From a bacterium (lineage in GTDB: Bacteria; Chloroflexota; Dormibacteria; Dormibacterales; Dormibacteraceae), in contig SCQL01000025.1 in the NCBI GenBank assembly GCA_004299235.1, forward strand, positions 1 to 55,694: 55,694 nt of DNA, given 5' to 3'. Shown here piece by piece: positions 35,540 to 44,237 of this stretch. The notes under the pieces were generated by a model. The model saw nothing but the letters and a program-made list of their open reading frames with translations, was not told the DNA's origin and did no database searches. The position numbers and the translations under genes are program-made. Position 1 is the first letter of the stretch; every line of letters begins with the position of its first letter.

Positions 35540-36660
35540 TGGTGCCTGCGGCAGGCTACTACGGCGGCCCGGGTCAGCATCCGGCCCGCATCCCGCATGA
35601 CCTGCTGCAGATTGTCACCTTCCTCTTCCAGCGTCACGACCGAGTTGACGCCCAACCCGCTCAACGCCTCCCAGCCCGGGCCCTTGCTCCCGGCCAGGAG
35701 GAGCACCGGGACGCCGGCCGCCCGAGCGCGCTTGGCCACTTCGCCGGGAGCCTTGCCGTAAGCCGTCTGCGAGTCGGCGCGTCCTTCACCGGTGATCACC
35801 AGCTGCGCCCCCTTCAGTTTCTCGTCGAACCCGCTGGCCTCGACCACGAGCGGCGCCCCGGGCACGAGGGTCGCGTCCAGGAAGGCGATCAACCCGGCAC
35901 CCGTGCCGCCGGCCGCGCCCGCGCCCGGCACGTCCGCGACCCGTTTGCCGAGATCGCGCTCGATGACCGCCGCCAGCCTCGCCAATGCCTGGTCGAGCTC
36001 CGCGACGGCGGTTTCGTCGGCACCCTTCTGGGGTCCGTAAACGGCGCTGGCGCCCTGCCGCCCGGTCAGGGGGTTGGTCACGTCACAGGCGACCTTCACC
36101 TTCACGGAAGACCAACGACGATCCAGGCCGTGCGAGTCGATTCGGTCCAGCCGAGCGAGGGCGGCGCCGCCTCGCGGCAGGTCTCGACCGGCGCCGTCCA
36201 GCAGGTGGTAACCAAGGGCCTGCGCCATGCCGGCGCCTCCGTCGTTGGTCGCGGAACCGCCGATACCGGCAATCACCGCGGCGACCCCGGCCTCTCGCAC
36301 CGCCGCCAGGAGCTGACCGAACCCATACGTCGACGCCTTGCGCGGATCGCGACGCGACGCCGGGATGAGGGTCAGGCCGCTCGCCGCCGCCAGCTCGACC
36401 ACCGCGGTCCGCCCGCCGTCGATCAGCCCGTACGCGGCCTTCACCGGGTCCCCATCGGGTCCCTCGACCTCCGCCGAGCGGTATTCGCCGCGGTGGGCGG
36501 TGACCAGCGCCTCCACCGTCCCCTCGCCGCCGTCCGCGACCGGGACCTCGACCACCTCGGCGTCGGGAAAGACCTCGCGCACGCCGCGCGCGATGGCGGC
36601 CGCGGCCTGTGGCGCGGTCAGCGTCCCCTTGAAAGCGTTCGGGGCCACGACCACTTTCAT
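35530..36660 (-). CDS. Glycerate kinase, type 1 (GarK/GlxK family)
   Basis: A 376-residue kinase that phosphorylates D-glycerate. VVVAPNAFKGTLTAPQAAAAI (about 3-23) is the family N-terminus, PVADGGEGTVEALV follows at about 41-54, and GIGGSATNDGGAGMAQALG and the C-terminal GRADSQTAYGKAPGEVAKRA are signatures. It can link glyoxylate/serine catabolism to glycolysis; the hydroxyacid dehydrogenase at 11480 could provide glycerate, though it is not linked. It follows ilvE after 18 bases. Confidence 0.93.
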   Translation of the reverse strand: MKVVVAPNAFKGTLTAPQAAAAIARGVREVFPDAEVVEVPVADGGEGTVEALVTAHRGEYRSAEVEGPDGDPVKAAYGLIDGGRTAVVELAAASGLTLIPASRRDPRKASTYGFGQLLAAVREAGVAAVIAGIGGSATNDGGAGMAQALGYHLLDGAGRDLPRGGAALARLDRIDSHGLDRRWSSVKVKVACDVTNPLTGRQGASAVYGPQKGADETAVAELDQALARLAAVIERDLGKRVADVPGAGAAGGTGAGLIAFLDATLVPGAPLVVEASGFDEKLKGAQLVITGEGRADSQTAYGKAPGEVAKRARAAGVPVLLLAGSKGPGWEALSGLGVNSVVTLEEEGDNLQQVMRDAGRMLTRAAVVACRRHQWA

Positions 36661-36678
36661 CGCGGCCTCATCGAGCCC

Positions 36679-37644
36679 TTAATAGACGGGGATCGTCCAG
36701 TCCTTGTACTTCTGCGACTCGCCTCGCACGGCGCCGAAGTAGATGCTCTGCAGCTCCTGCGTGAACTCGCCCACCTTGCCCGTGCCGACCCGGCGGCGGT
36801 CGACCTCGATCACAGGCGAGACCTGCGCGCCGGTGCCGCACAGCAGCAGCTCGTCACACGTGTAGAGCTCGGTGCGGTCGATGCTGCGCTCCACCAGCGG
36901 CATGCCCAGCTCGTCCTTGACGAGTCGCATCAATAGCCCCCGCGTCACCCCCTCGAGGATGTCGTCGGTGACCGGCGGGGTGACGAACACGCCGTCTTTG
37001 ACCATGAAGAGGTTCTCAGCCGAGCCTTCAGACACGTGACCGTCGACGGCGAGGACGATGGCCTCGTCAAAGCCGGATTCGACCGCTTCGGACTTGGCCA
37101 GCGCCGACTGCGCGTACGAACCGGTGATCTTGGCGCGCGCCGGCAGCGCCTGGTCGGGGACCCGGCGCCACGAGCTCACCATGCACCGGATGCCCGCTTC
37201 GACCTCCACGTAGTTGCCGAAGGGAACCGCGTAGATGACAAAGCTGTGGTCGAGGTTGTGCAGGCGGACGCCGATCTCCTCGCTGGACGCGAAGAGCAGA
37301 GGGCGCACGTAGACGTCGGACTTGAACTGGTTGCGCCGGAGGAGCTCAACGGTGAAGTTGACGAGCTCCTCGGTCGAGTGCGGGAGCGTCATGCGCATGA
37401 TGCTGGCGGAGCGCCGCATCCGTTCGTAGTGGGCGGGCGCCTGGAGCAGGTGGAGCTGTTCCTGCTGCGGGCTCCAGTAGGCGCGGATGCCCTCGAAGAC
37501 CCCCGTGCCGTAGTGAAGCGCATGGGTCATCAGCCCGAGCTTGACGTCGTGATAGCGGCCGAATTCACCGTCGTGAAAGACCCAGGTGTTGGGATGGACC
37601 ACTGGCTTCTTCAAGGCGGTCTTCGCTTTCGTTTCCACACTCAT
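36679..37644 (-). CDS. ilvE: Branched-chain amino acid aminotransferase
   Basis: A 321-residue fold-type IV PLP enzyme that interconverts Leu/Ile/Val and their keto acids. MTHALHYGTGVFEGIRAYW (about 39-57), VYVRPLLFAS, the PLP lysine in ARAKITGSYAQSALAK (about K173), EGSAENLFMVKDG and LLLCGTGAQVSPV all fit. It has its own promoter with a TACACT box and leads the ilvE-glycerate kinase-sigma factor series. Confidence 0.93.
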   Translation of the reverse strand: MSVETKAKTALKKPVVHPNTWVFHDGEFGRYHDVKLGLMTHALHYGTGVFEGIRAYWSPQQEQLHLLQAPAHYERMRRSASIMRMTLPHSTEELVNFTVELLRRNQFKSDVYVRPLLFASSEEIGVRLHNLDHSFVIYAVPFGNYVEVEAGIRCMVSSWRRVPDQALPARAKITGSYAQSALAKSEAVESGFDEAIVLAVDGHVSEGSAENLFMVKDGVFVTPPVTDDILEGVTRGLLMRLVKDELGMPLVERSIDRTELYTCDELLLCGTGAQVSPVIEVDRRRVGTGKVGEFTQELQSIYFGAVRGESQKYKDWTIPVY

Positions 37645-37653
37645 CTCGCGGTA

Positions 37654-37659
37654 AGTGTA
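37654..37659 (-). promoter_or_regulatory. -10 box (TACACT) for ilvE
   Basis: TACACT on the minus strand ends 9 bases before the ATG at 37644; no ribosome binding site is visible. Confidence 0.5.
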
Positions 37660-37741
37660 GGGCGCTCCATGGGGCCCGGACCCACCGGCATGCCGGGTGT
37701 GATCTGCACGGGAACCCCGGGTTCTGCTATGAATCGCGACT

Positions 37742-38122
37742 GTGAGTCTCTACGGGATCGTCGCCGACCTTCGCCGGGAAAACCCGACTCCCGCCGCCAC
37801 CCAGACCCTCGACATGGTCGTCGCCGAGCTGGGGCGGACGCGTGACAACCTCAAGGATGCGGTCGAGGCCCTGAGCGCCAAGAACCTTCCCCCCGGCGGC
37901 AAGCCGGTGCTCGAGGGGCTGGTCGACCGAGCCCGGAAGGATGGCGTGTACGACCTCGACTACGGAGCGGATCCTTACGGCGGGCCGCCGACCGAGCCTC
38001 TGGACGAGGCCACGGCCGGCATCGGCGCCCTGCTGGCGCTGACCTCGGCGGTGGGCATCGCACTGGCGGGCGCCGCTGTGGTGGTCGGCCTGAATGCGAT
38101 CTTCCACTTCGCCAGTGGCTGA
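37742..38122 (+). CDS. Small protein with a C-terminal membrane anchor
   Basis: A 126-residue protein of unknown function. The first 85 residues are helical and charged (LGRTRDNLKDAVEALSAKN), a DYGADPYGG linker follows, and a hydrophobic helix of about 25 residues (about 93-117) ends it. The GTG start lies 8 bases after a TATGAA stretch. Its stop overlaps the start of the YajQ-like gene. Confidence 0.65.
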   Translation: MSLYGIVADLRRENPTPAATQTLDMVVAELGRTRDNLKDAVEALSAKNLPPGGKPVLEGLVDRARKDGVYDLDYGADPYGGPPTEPLDEATAGIGALLALTSAVGIALAGAAVVVGLNAIFHFASG

Positions 38123-38606
38123 GTACTCCTTCGACGTCGTCTCCGAGTTCGATCCGGCCGAGCTGACCAACGCCCTCGACCAGGCTCGCCGTGAGGTGGG
38201 CACTCGATACGACTTCAAGGACACGGCCACGGCTTACGACCAGCGCGACGAGACGATCGTCATCGAGTCCGCCAGCGAGGACCGCGCCAAGGCCGCGCTC
38301 CAGGTGTTGCGTGAGAAGGCGGCGCGCAGGCAGCTCTCACCCAAGCTTTTCCAGGCGGGCGAGCCCAAAACCGTGGGCAAGGGCCGCGGCCAGATCGAGG
38401 TGCAGCTGAACGCCGGCATCACCGACGAGCTCGCGCGTGACCTGCGCAAGCGAATCCAGAACGTGACGCCCAAGGTGCAGGTGCGCATCCAGGGCGATCA
38501 GCTGCGCGTCGTGGGCAAGGACAAGGACGCCCTGCAGCTGGTGATCAAGTCGCTGCGCGATGCCGAGGACATCCCCGTCCCGCTGCAGTTCACGAACTAC
38601 AGGTAG
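38115..38606 (+). CDS. YajQ-family nucleotide-binding protein (candidate c-di-GMP effector)
   Basis: A 163-residue protein with the YajQ signature: YSFDVVSEFDPAELTNALDQARREVGTRYDFK at the N-terminus, QVLREKAARRQLSPKLFQAG and KVQVRIQGDQLRVVGKDKDALQ later. Family members bind nucleotides, and some bind c-di-GMP and act with a transcription factor in proteobacteria; here that is only a possibility. GTG 38115 is chosen because it begins at the conserved AEYSFDVV and overlaps the preceding stop. A diguanylate cyclase is encoded at 6957. Confidence 0.9.
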   Translation: MAEYSFDVVSEFDPAELTNALDQARREVGTRYDFKDTATAYDQRDETIVIESASEDRAKAALQVLREKAARRQLSPKLFQAGEPKTVGKGRGQIEVQLNAGITDELARDLRKRIQNVTPKVQVRIQGDQLRVVGKDKDALQLVIKSLRDAEDIPVPLQFTNYR

Positions 38607-38627
38607 GGGCCCTGCCGTAGCCACACT

Positions 38628-39341
38628 ATGAGCACCGTGGTGGTCATCCCCGCCATCGACCTCCTGGGGGGACGCTGTGTGCGCCTGCTGCGCGGCGACT
38701 ACGAGGACGTGACCGTGTACTCGGACGACCCCGTGGCCGTGGCCGGCCGCTTCGCCGAAGCCGGCGCGCAGCGCATTCACGTCGTCGATCTCGACGCCGC
38801 TCGTGGTTCGGGAGACAACCGGGCGGTGATCGAGTCCATGCTGCGGCGCCAGGACGTGGCGGTCGAAGTTGCGGGCGGCGTCCGCAGCGCCGGCGCGGTC
38901 GACGGCTGGGTGGATGCCGGGGCGCACGCGGTGGTGATGGGCACGGTCGCGGTCCGCGACCCGCGGCTCCTCGAACGGTGCGCGCGCAAGCACCCCGGGC
39001 GGGTGCTCGCGGCCCTTGACGTGCGTGACGACAAGGCGGCGGTGAGCGGCTGGCTGGAGACCGAGCCGGTCCTGATCGGAGCGCTGCTCGGGCGCTGGGA
39101 CCGCCTGCCCCTGGCAGGCGTCATCCTGACCTGCATCGACCGCGACGGGACGCTTGGCGGCCCCGATCTCCAGACCCTGGCCAGGGTGCGCGCGATGACC
39201 GGCCTTCCGGTGCAGTATTCGGGCGGTGTGTCGTCGGCGGAGGACATCGGCCGCATCGCCGCCGCGGGGGCGCAGGCGGTGATCCTCGGCAAGGCGCTCT
39301 ACGAAGGTAGGCTGACACTGGAAGAAGCGCTGGCGCAGTGA
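38628..39341 (+). CDS. hisA: Phosphoribosyl isomerase A (HisA, possibly PriA-like)
   Basis: A 237-residue (beta/alpha)8 isomerase acting on ProFAR in histidine synthesis. PAIDLLGGRCVRLLRGDYE (about 8-26) holds the general-base aspartate, VEVAGGVRS and VMGTVAVRDP bind phosphate, TCIDRDGTLGGPDL (about 163-176) holds the acid aspartate, and YSGGVSSAEDI is the second phosphate loop. In Actinobacteria the same protein (PriA) also serves tryptophan synthesis; I cannot tell which applies here. It overlaps the lipoprotein gene by 4 bases. Confidence 0.92.
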   Translation: MSTVVVIPAIDLLGGRCVRLLRGDYEDVTVYSDDPVAVAGRFAEAGAQRIHVVDLDAARGSGDNRAVIESMLRRQDVAVEVAGGVRSAGAVDGWVDAGAHAVVMGTVAVRDPRLLERCARKHPGRVLAALDVRDDKAAVSGWLETEPVLIGALLGRWDRLPLAGVILTCIDRDGTLGGPDLQTLARVRAMTGLPVQYSGGVSSAEDIGRIAAAGAQAVILGKALYEGRLTLEEALAQ

Positions 39342-39733
39342 CGAGGCTCGCCTTCGCCGCCGCCGTCGCGCTCGCGCTGATGGCCTGCGGCGGACGCGAC
39401 GCCCCCGACGACCAGGGCCTTCATCAGGACGTGGTCAACGACGCCAACGGCGCCGAGGTGACCTTCGACGCCACCGTGGTGGACAACCCGGTCGAATCCG
39501 GCGGGCACGAGCGGTTCGAGGTCAAGGCGCCCACGGGCGAGCTGCTGGAGATCGACCACAACACCAGCCTCGCGGCATACGTCCCGGTCCACGCGGGCGA
39601 CCGCCTGGTGATTCACGGCCGGCTGTACATCGACCCAGGCCCACGCGCCGGCGTGCACTGCACGCACGCGCAGACCTCCGGTGGCTGCCCCGACCCGGGC
39701 TGGATCATGTTCGGCGGCAACTACTACGAATGA
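39338..39733 (+). CDS. Probable lipoprotein with a DUF3465-like OB-fold domain
   Basis: A 131-residue exported protein. A short signal peptide ends in the lipobox LMAC (C17). The mature part contains HERFEVKAPTGELLEIDHNTS and GDRLVIHGRLYIDPGPRAGVHCTH, with a second cysteine pair (C108, C116), which matches the DUF3465 group. Function unknown. It is coupled to hisA by an ATGA-type overlap, an odd pairing with a histidine gene. Confidence 0.75.
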   Translation: MTRLAFAAAVALALMACGGRDAPDDQGLHQDVVNDANGAEVTFDATVVDNPVESGGHERFEVKAPTGELLEIDHNTSLAAYVPVHAGDRLVIHGRLYIDPGPRAGVHCTHAQTSGGCPDPGWIMFGGNYYE

Positions 39734-39778
39734 ACGCAGGCGGGGAGGGCGGTCTGAGAGGCTGAAAGTGGCTCTCCG

Positions 39779-40576
39779 CTAACTCTTCGCCGGTTGCCGT
39801 GCCACCACCGTCGCGGTCGCCTGGGCGACCGGCCTGACCACGATCTCGTCAATGTCCACGTGCGGGGGGCGCGTGACCGCGAAGACGACGCAGTCCGCCA
39901 CGTCCTTCGCGGCCAGCGGCTTCATCCCCTGATACACCGCCTTGGCCGCCTGGTGGTCGCCGTGGAACCGCACGGCGCTGAACTCCGTCTCCACCAGCCC
40001 GGGAGCGATCTCGGTGACGCGGATGGGCTCGCCGTTGAGCTCGAGTCGCAGCGTGCGTGTGATCGCGCGCACCGCGTGCTTGGCGGCGGTATAGCCGGCG
40101 CCACCCCGGTAGGTCTCGAAGCCCGCGATCGAGCCGATGTTGACGATGTGCCCGTGCTTCGCCTTGCGCAGCAGGGGCAAGCACGCGCGCGTCATCCACA
40201 TGAGTCCCATCACGTTGGCCTTCCACATGCCCATCCAGTCCTCATCCGCCGCCTCCGCGATGGGAGTGAGCCCCAGCGCCCCGCCCGCGTTGTTGACGAG
40301 GACGTCGATCCGGCCGAACCTGGTGGTCACCTCGTGGACGAAGGCATTGACGCTCTCCAGGTCGGTGACGTCGAGCGCCAGCGCAACGCCATCCTCACCG
40401 GCGACGCGCTTGAGGCGCTGCAGCCGGCGCGCCCCGACCACGACCTGATAACCCTGACGGCCAAGGGCTCCGGCGGTGGCGGCCCCGATGCCTGAAGAAG
40501 CTCCGGTGATGACTGCGATCGGCGTTGACTTGCTCGTTTCCGTACCCCCCGTTGATGACGACTGCGATGGTTTCAA
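39779..40576 (-). CDS. Short-chain dehydrogenase/reductase (YdfG/serine dehydrogenase-like)
   Basis: A 265-residue SDR oxidoreductase. The NAD(P) motif is VITGASSGIGAAT (about 22-34), followed by NNAGGALG (about 95-102), the catalytic serine in GSIAGFET, and YTAAKHAV with the Tyr-Lys pair (about 161-168). Arginines in GARRLQRL after strand two suggest NADP preference. The TTG start at 40576 is the only start upstream of the Rossmann motif and lies directly against a palindrome shared with the divergent gene. Confidence 0.87.
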   Translation of the reverse strand: MKPSQSSSTGGTETSKSTPIAVITGASSGIGAATAGALGRQGYQVVVGARRLQRLKRVAGEDGVALALDVTDLESVNAFVHEVTTRFGRIDVLVNNAGGALGLTPIAEAADEDWMGMWKANVMGLMWMTRACLPLLRKAKHGHIVNIGSIAGFETYRGGAGYTAAKHAVRAITRTLRLELNGEPIRVTEIAPGLVETEFSAVRFHGDHQAAKAVYQGMKPLAAKDVADCVVFAVTRPPHVDIDEIVVRPVAQATATVVARQPAKS

Positions 40577-40586
40577 AGCGTACGCT
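40577..40586. promoter_or_regulatory. Palindromic promoter element AGCGTACGCT between divergent genes
   Basis: This perfect 10-base palindrome contains a TACGCT hexamer on both strands. On the plus strand that hexamer is 8 bases before the ATG at 40595. On the minus strand the palindrome directly abuts the TTG of the SDR gene. Confidence 0.5.
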
Positions 40587-40594
40587 TAGGGCGA

Positions 40595-41059
40595 ATGCTG
40601 GAGCTCCTGGTCGGGGTGGTGGTCGGTCTGCTGTTGGTGGCCGGCGTCCTCGTCATGATGGGCCCAAGCCTGACGGGGATGATGCCGCGCCTGCGATCGA
40701 TCCACCGTCCGGCGCGAGTGCCGGCGGTGTTCCAGGCCGGCCACCGGCGCGAGGTCGTCCCGCCCGGGCTCAACCCCAAGACGCAGCGGGTGCTCGTCGC
40801 CTCCGCGCGACTGGCCAGCTGGTTGCGCGCGCACGGCCACGACGACGTGTCGCGCGAGCTCCGCCACGCCGCCGCGCGGATGACGGGCAACGAGCCCGCC
40901 GGGCTTTACGCGCTGCAGACGGTGCTGCGGAAGCTGCGCATGCTCAGCCTCGACGACGGCGGCTCGCAGGAACGCTTGCGAAGCCTGTCGAATGAGCTGC
41001 GGACGGCGGTGCAGGACCGATTCGAGCAGCTCGAGCTGCTGCCCTTCCGCCGCCCCTGA
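40595..41059 (+). CDS. Membrane-anchored protein of unknown function
   Basis: A 154-residue protein. One hydrophobic helix (about 3-23) is followed by a basic linker (MMPRLRSIHRPARV) and a helical cytoplasmic domain of about 95 residues. I recognise no family. The gene diverges from the SDR gene and ends 3 bases from the convergent SRPBCC gene. Confidence 0.65.
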   Translation: MLELLVGVVVGLLLVAGVLVMMGPSLTGMMPRLRSIHRPARVPAVFQAGHRREVVPPGLNPKTQRVLVASARLASWLRAHGHDDVSRELRHAAARMTGNEPAGLYALQTVLRKLRMLSLDDGGSQERLRSLSNELRTAVQDRFEQLELLPFRRP

Positions 41060-41062
41060 CCT

Positions 41063-41551
41063 CTAACCCTTCTCCCTGGAGGAAGGAGGGCCTGGGTGAG
41101 GCTGTGGGCCCTTGCCCGACTCCACGTACTTCTTGAGCGAGGCCATGTTGTCCCGGATGCCCTCGGAGTACTGGCGGGCGAGCAAGCCGCCGGCCAAGCG
41201 CAGCAGGCCGCCGAGCTCGTAGTCCATCTCGTACAACACATGGGTCGTGCCCTTCCGCTCTGTGTACGTGTAAGACCACGTGCCCTTGAGCGGTCCCCGC
41301 GTGAATATGCCGGCGCACCGTTTCGGTTTCACGTAGGTGGTCTGCTCAACTTCGAGCGTCTCCTTGATCCCGCCTGGAAGATCGAGGTGATACCGGTAGC
41401 GGGTGCCCTTCCCGGGCGGCTCCTGGTCGAGCTGCTCGGCCTTCTTGAGATGGGTGGTCCACTTCGGGGCGTTCTTGACGTCTTCCTGCACGACCGCCCA
41501 GACCCGTGACGCCGGGGCTTCGATGTCCACCGTCTCGCGCAGCTTGGGCAT
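41063..41551 (-). CDS. SRPBCC-family (polyketide cyclase/START-like) protein
   Basis: A 162-residue lipid-binding-fold protein. MPKLRETVDIEAPASRVWAVV (1-21) and the late helix GLLARQYSEGIRDNMASLKKYVE are typical of the SRPBCC/coenzyme Q-binding group. The ligand is unknown. Its last 13 codons and stop come from a REP-like element (41067-41100), so the C-terminal tail PHPGPPSSREKG is probably not functional. The ATG stands only 6 bases from the ATG of the divergent MFS gene. Confidence 0.82.
   Translation of the reverse strand: MPKLRETVDIEAPASRVWAVVQEDVKNAPKWTTHLKKAEQLDQEPPGKGTRYRYHLDLPGGIKETLEVEQTTYVKPKRCAGIFTRGPLKGTWSYTYTERKGTTHVLYEMDYELGGLLRLAGGLLARQYSEGIRDNMASLKKYVESGKGPQPHPGPPSSREKG
41067..41100. 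repeat. REP-like palindromic element, copy 4
   Basis: CCCTTCTCCC, TGGA, GGAAGGAGGG, CCTGGGTGAG matches copy 3 in layout and most bases. It encodes the C-terminus of the SRPBCC gene on the minus strand. Confidence 0.65.
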
Positions 41552-41557
41552 GGTGAC

Positions 41558-42889
41558 ATGATCCCACCGGTGCGAGAGGCCAAGGCAGGCCGGATGCCCG
41601 GAGCGCTGCGTCATCGGAACTACCGCCTGTTCCTGACCGGGCAGATCATCTCCACGATCGGGACCTGGATGCAGAGCGTCGCCATGCCCTGGCTGGCGCT
41701 GCAGCTCACCCACAGCGGACTGCTCGTCGGGCTCGTCCTCGCCGCGCAGTTCATGCCGGTGATGGTCGGCGGCCAGTTCGGCGGCGTGGTCGCGGATCGG
41801 TACCGCAAGCGAAACGTTCTGCTGGTCACGCAATCGCTGTTCACCCTGCCTTCGTTCGCGCTCTTTGCGGTCAGCGCCACGGGCCACGCGCAGTACTGGA
41901 TGGTCATCGTCGCGGCAATCGCGACCGGCACCATCAACCTTTTCGACGTGCCCTCGCGCCAGGCGTTCGTCATCGAGATGGTGGGCAAGCAGGACCTGAT
42001 GAACGCCATCGCGCTCAACTCATCCGTCTTCAACGGCGCGGCGGTGATCGGGCCCGCGGTGGCCGGGATGATCATCGGGGTGGTGGGCGTGCCGCTCTGC
42101 TTCCTGGCCAACTCCGTCAGCTACCTGGCCGCGGTCGCCGCGCTATTGCTCATGCGAAATCTCCCCGCGCTGGCGCCTGAACGCCATGAACCCTGGATCG
42201 CCCGGCTTGCGCAGGGGTTCTCGTACACACGTCGCGAACCGGTGGTCGGCATGCTCCTGCTCGCCGTCGCCGTGTTCTCACTGTTCGCCATGAACCGCCT
42301 GACGCTGATCCCCCTGTTTGCGGACCAGGTCCTGGGCGTCGGCGCCCAGGGATTCGGGTTCCTGATGGGATCGATGGGATTGGGCGCGTTGACCGGGGCT
42401 TTGACGCTCGCCTTCTCTCCCTCGCTCGGTGCCGCTCCCCGGCGCCAGCTGTGGATGGCCGCGATCTGGGTGGCCGCATTGCTCGAGTTCTCGAGCTCGC
42501 GGTTCTTCCTCATCTCGATGGCCACGCTCTTCGTCGCCGGCTACTGCCAGATCTCGTTCGTCGCGACGGCCAACAACCGCATCCAGACGATCACCCCCGA
42601 CCACCTGCGCGGGCGGGTGATGGCGCTCTACGCCCAGGCCCTCATCGGTGTTGGGCCCATCGGCAGCACCCAGGCGGGGGCGCTGGCCACGTTGCTGGGC
42701 GCACCCTGGGCGATGGCCATCGGCGCTGTCATCGCCGGCGCCGTCGTGGGCGGAATCTGGTTCGCCCGGCCGGAGGTTTTCGGTTCAGCCCCGCGCGGCC
42801 TTCGCGCCCGGCCGGACCCCGCCCCTCATTCCACGGCTCGAGGGCAAGATGAGCCCAAAGCCGGCCCGCTCGGGTCACCACCTCACTGA
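41558..42889 (+). CDS. MFS transporter (EntS/tetracycline-efflux-like)
   Basis: A 443-residue permease with about 12 helices. ALRHRNYRLFLTGQIISTIGTWMQ (about 16-39) is the usual N-terminus of the DHA3-like EntS group. GGVVADRYRKRNVLL (about 75-89) is motif A, and AVIGPAVAGMIIGVVG is motif C-like. The last 35 residues are a disordered Pro/Arg tail. The start may be ATG 41594 (MPGALRHRNY), which is better placed against the conserved start than 41558. Substrate unknown. Confidence 0.85.
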   Translation: MIPPVREAKAGRMPGALRHRNYRLFLTGQIISTIGTWMQSVAMPWLALQLTHSGLLVGLVLAAQFMPVMVGGQFGGVVADRYRKRNVLLVTQSLFTLPSFALFAVSATGHAQYWMVIVAAIATGTINLFDVPSRQAFVIEMVGKQDLMNAIALNSSVFNGAAVIGPAVAGMIIGVVGVPLCFLANSVSYLAAVAALLLMRNLPALAPERHEPWIARLAQGFSYTRREPVVGMLLLAVAVFSLFAMNRLTLIPLFADQVLGVGAQGFGFLMGSMGLGALTGALTLAFSPSLGAAPRRQLWMAAIWVAALLEFSSSRFFLISMATLFVAGYCQISFVATANNRIQTITPDHLRGRVMALYAQALIGVGPIGSTQAGALATLLGAPWAMAIGAVIAGAVVGGIWFARPEVFGSAPRGLRARPDPAPHSTARGQDEPKAGPLGSPPH

Positions 42890-42905
42890 GGTCGATTCGA
42901 TGGCG

Positions 42906-44237
42906 TCAGCCGAACCAGACCTCGATCGCGGCCGCCAGCGCCAGGGCAGGGACGAGCCACCGCAGCGCTCGGACATAGTCGGCCACGGCGGCCAGGACGC
43001 GCGCGTTCCAACCACCCTGTGGGTCCATGTGGATGGCCGCGGCGCCGATCTGGATCGCCAGGCCGCCGGCGACGATGGCGACGGGGATCTCGATCACGCC
43101 GTTGGGCAACACGCCGGTCAGCGCGAGGCTCCACGAAGAGAGCGCGGCCGCGAATCCGAGCAAGAACCCGGGGGCGAAGTTGAGCAAGAACCCGCTCACC
43201 CCCGCCGTCAGGATGGCGAGGAAGGCAGCCAGCACGAAGGCGAGGAGGTTATGGCTGAAGATGGCGAGGACCTGCTGGCCCTGGCCGTCATCGCCGGCCG
43301 CCTTGAGCAGGCTCGATAGCACAGGGCTGACCGCCGCCGCCGGCACGGCCCCGGTCGAGCCAGCCAGGAACCCGACCCCCATGCCGAGGGGAAATCCGAG
43401 CGCGGCCAACAGCATGGGAATGCGGCGCAGCCAGATGAGGCGCGCGATGCCGGGACGGCCGCTGAAGCTCCAGCGCAGGTTGGCGACCGCGCGATGCAGC
43501 GGGCGGCGCAGCCCGACTTCTCGGGCCAGCAGCGCCTCACGCGAGAAGCCGTTGAAGCCCATCCGGAGCAGGAGCACCGCAATCGCGGTCATCAGGGCGG
43601 CAAAGCCCCACAGGAACTCGGGCCTGCCCAGCAGGATGAGAGCCGCCTCGACCTGGAGGACGACCGACATCGGCAGGATGATGAACGACGCCATCACGTT
43701 GGCCGCGCGCATCGTTCGGGCGTTGAGGCTGATGATCACAGCGCCGGCGACCATCGCCGCCACCTGGCAGATGGTGGAAAGAGCGAGCGCCACGAGGATG
43801 CCGAGCGGGAAATAGCCCAGACCCGGAAAGACCGCAGCGCAGTAGACGATCAGCCCGCCGTAACAGAGGGCCAGCGAAACGGCGAGCACCGCGGCGACCT
43901 TGCCGGCGTAGATCTCGGCCTCCTTCAGGGGCGTCGAGAGCAGGACTTCGAGCGTGGTGCGCTCCCGCTCGCCGACGAAAGATTCCAGCGCCAGCACCAA
44001 AGAGAAGCTGGCCGGAATGAAGACGACGAAGAAGGCGCCGACGAGCGCCAGGCGGTTGACGACCGCGGTGCCGCCGCCGAAATAGGCGAGCCCCCGGATG
44101 CCCACCCCCGCGCCGATCGGGATCGCAAGCGTGAGCGCCACCATCGCCACGATCAAGCGGAGCTCGCTGACCGCATCGCGAAGATCGCGACTCGCGACCA
44201 ATCCGGCCTTACGCCGATTGAGGCTCGGCCAGCTCAT
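42906..44237 (-). CDS. ABC-2-type exporter permease
   Basis: A 443-residue membrane protein with roughly ten hydrophobic helices. The cytoplasmic motif FVGERERTTLEVLLSTPLKEAEIYAGKVAAV (about 97-127) is characteristic of ABC-2 permeases of the NatB/YhaP type. A second half from about 245 repeats a set of helices. ATG 44237 overlaps the ATPase stop by 29 bases. The substrate is unknown; sodium or peptide/lipid export has been seen for relatives. Confidence 0.82.
   Translation of the reverse strand: MSWPSLNRRKAGLVASRDLRDAVSELRLIVAMVALTLAIPIGAGVGIRGLAYFGGGTAVVNRLALVGAFFVVFIPASFSLVLALESFVGERERTTLEVLLSTPLKEAEIYAGKVAAVLAVSLALCYGGLIVYCAAVFPGLGYFPLGILVALALSTICQVAAMVAGAVIISLNARTMRAANVMASFIILPMSVVLQVEAALILLGRPEFLWGFAALMTAIAVLLLRMGFNGFSREALLAREVGLRRPLHRAVANLRWSFSGRPGIARLIWLRRIPMLLAALGFPLGMGVGFLAGSTGAVPAAAVSPVLSSLLKAAGDDGQGQQVLAIFSHNLLAFVLAAFLAILTAGVSGFLLNFAPGFLLGFAAALSSWSLALTGVLPNGVIEIPVAIVAGGLAIQIGAAAIHMDPQGGWNARVLAAVADYVRALRWLVPALALAAAIEVWFG

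Noticed and set aside
41552-41887. Extended frame upstream of the SRPBCC gene
   Set aside because: It runs antisense through the MFS gene and lacks the domain; MPKLRETVDIEAP at ATG 41551 is the domain start.
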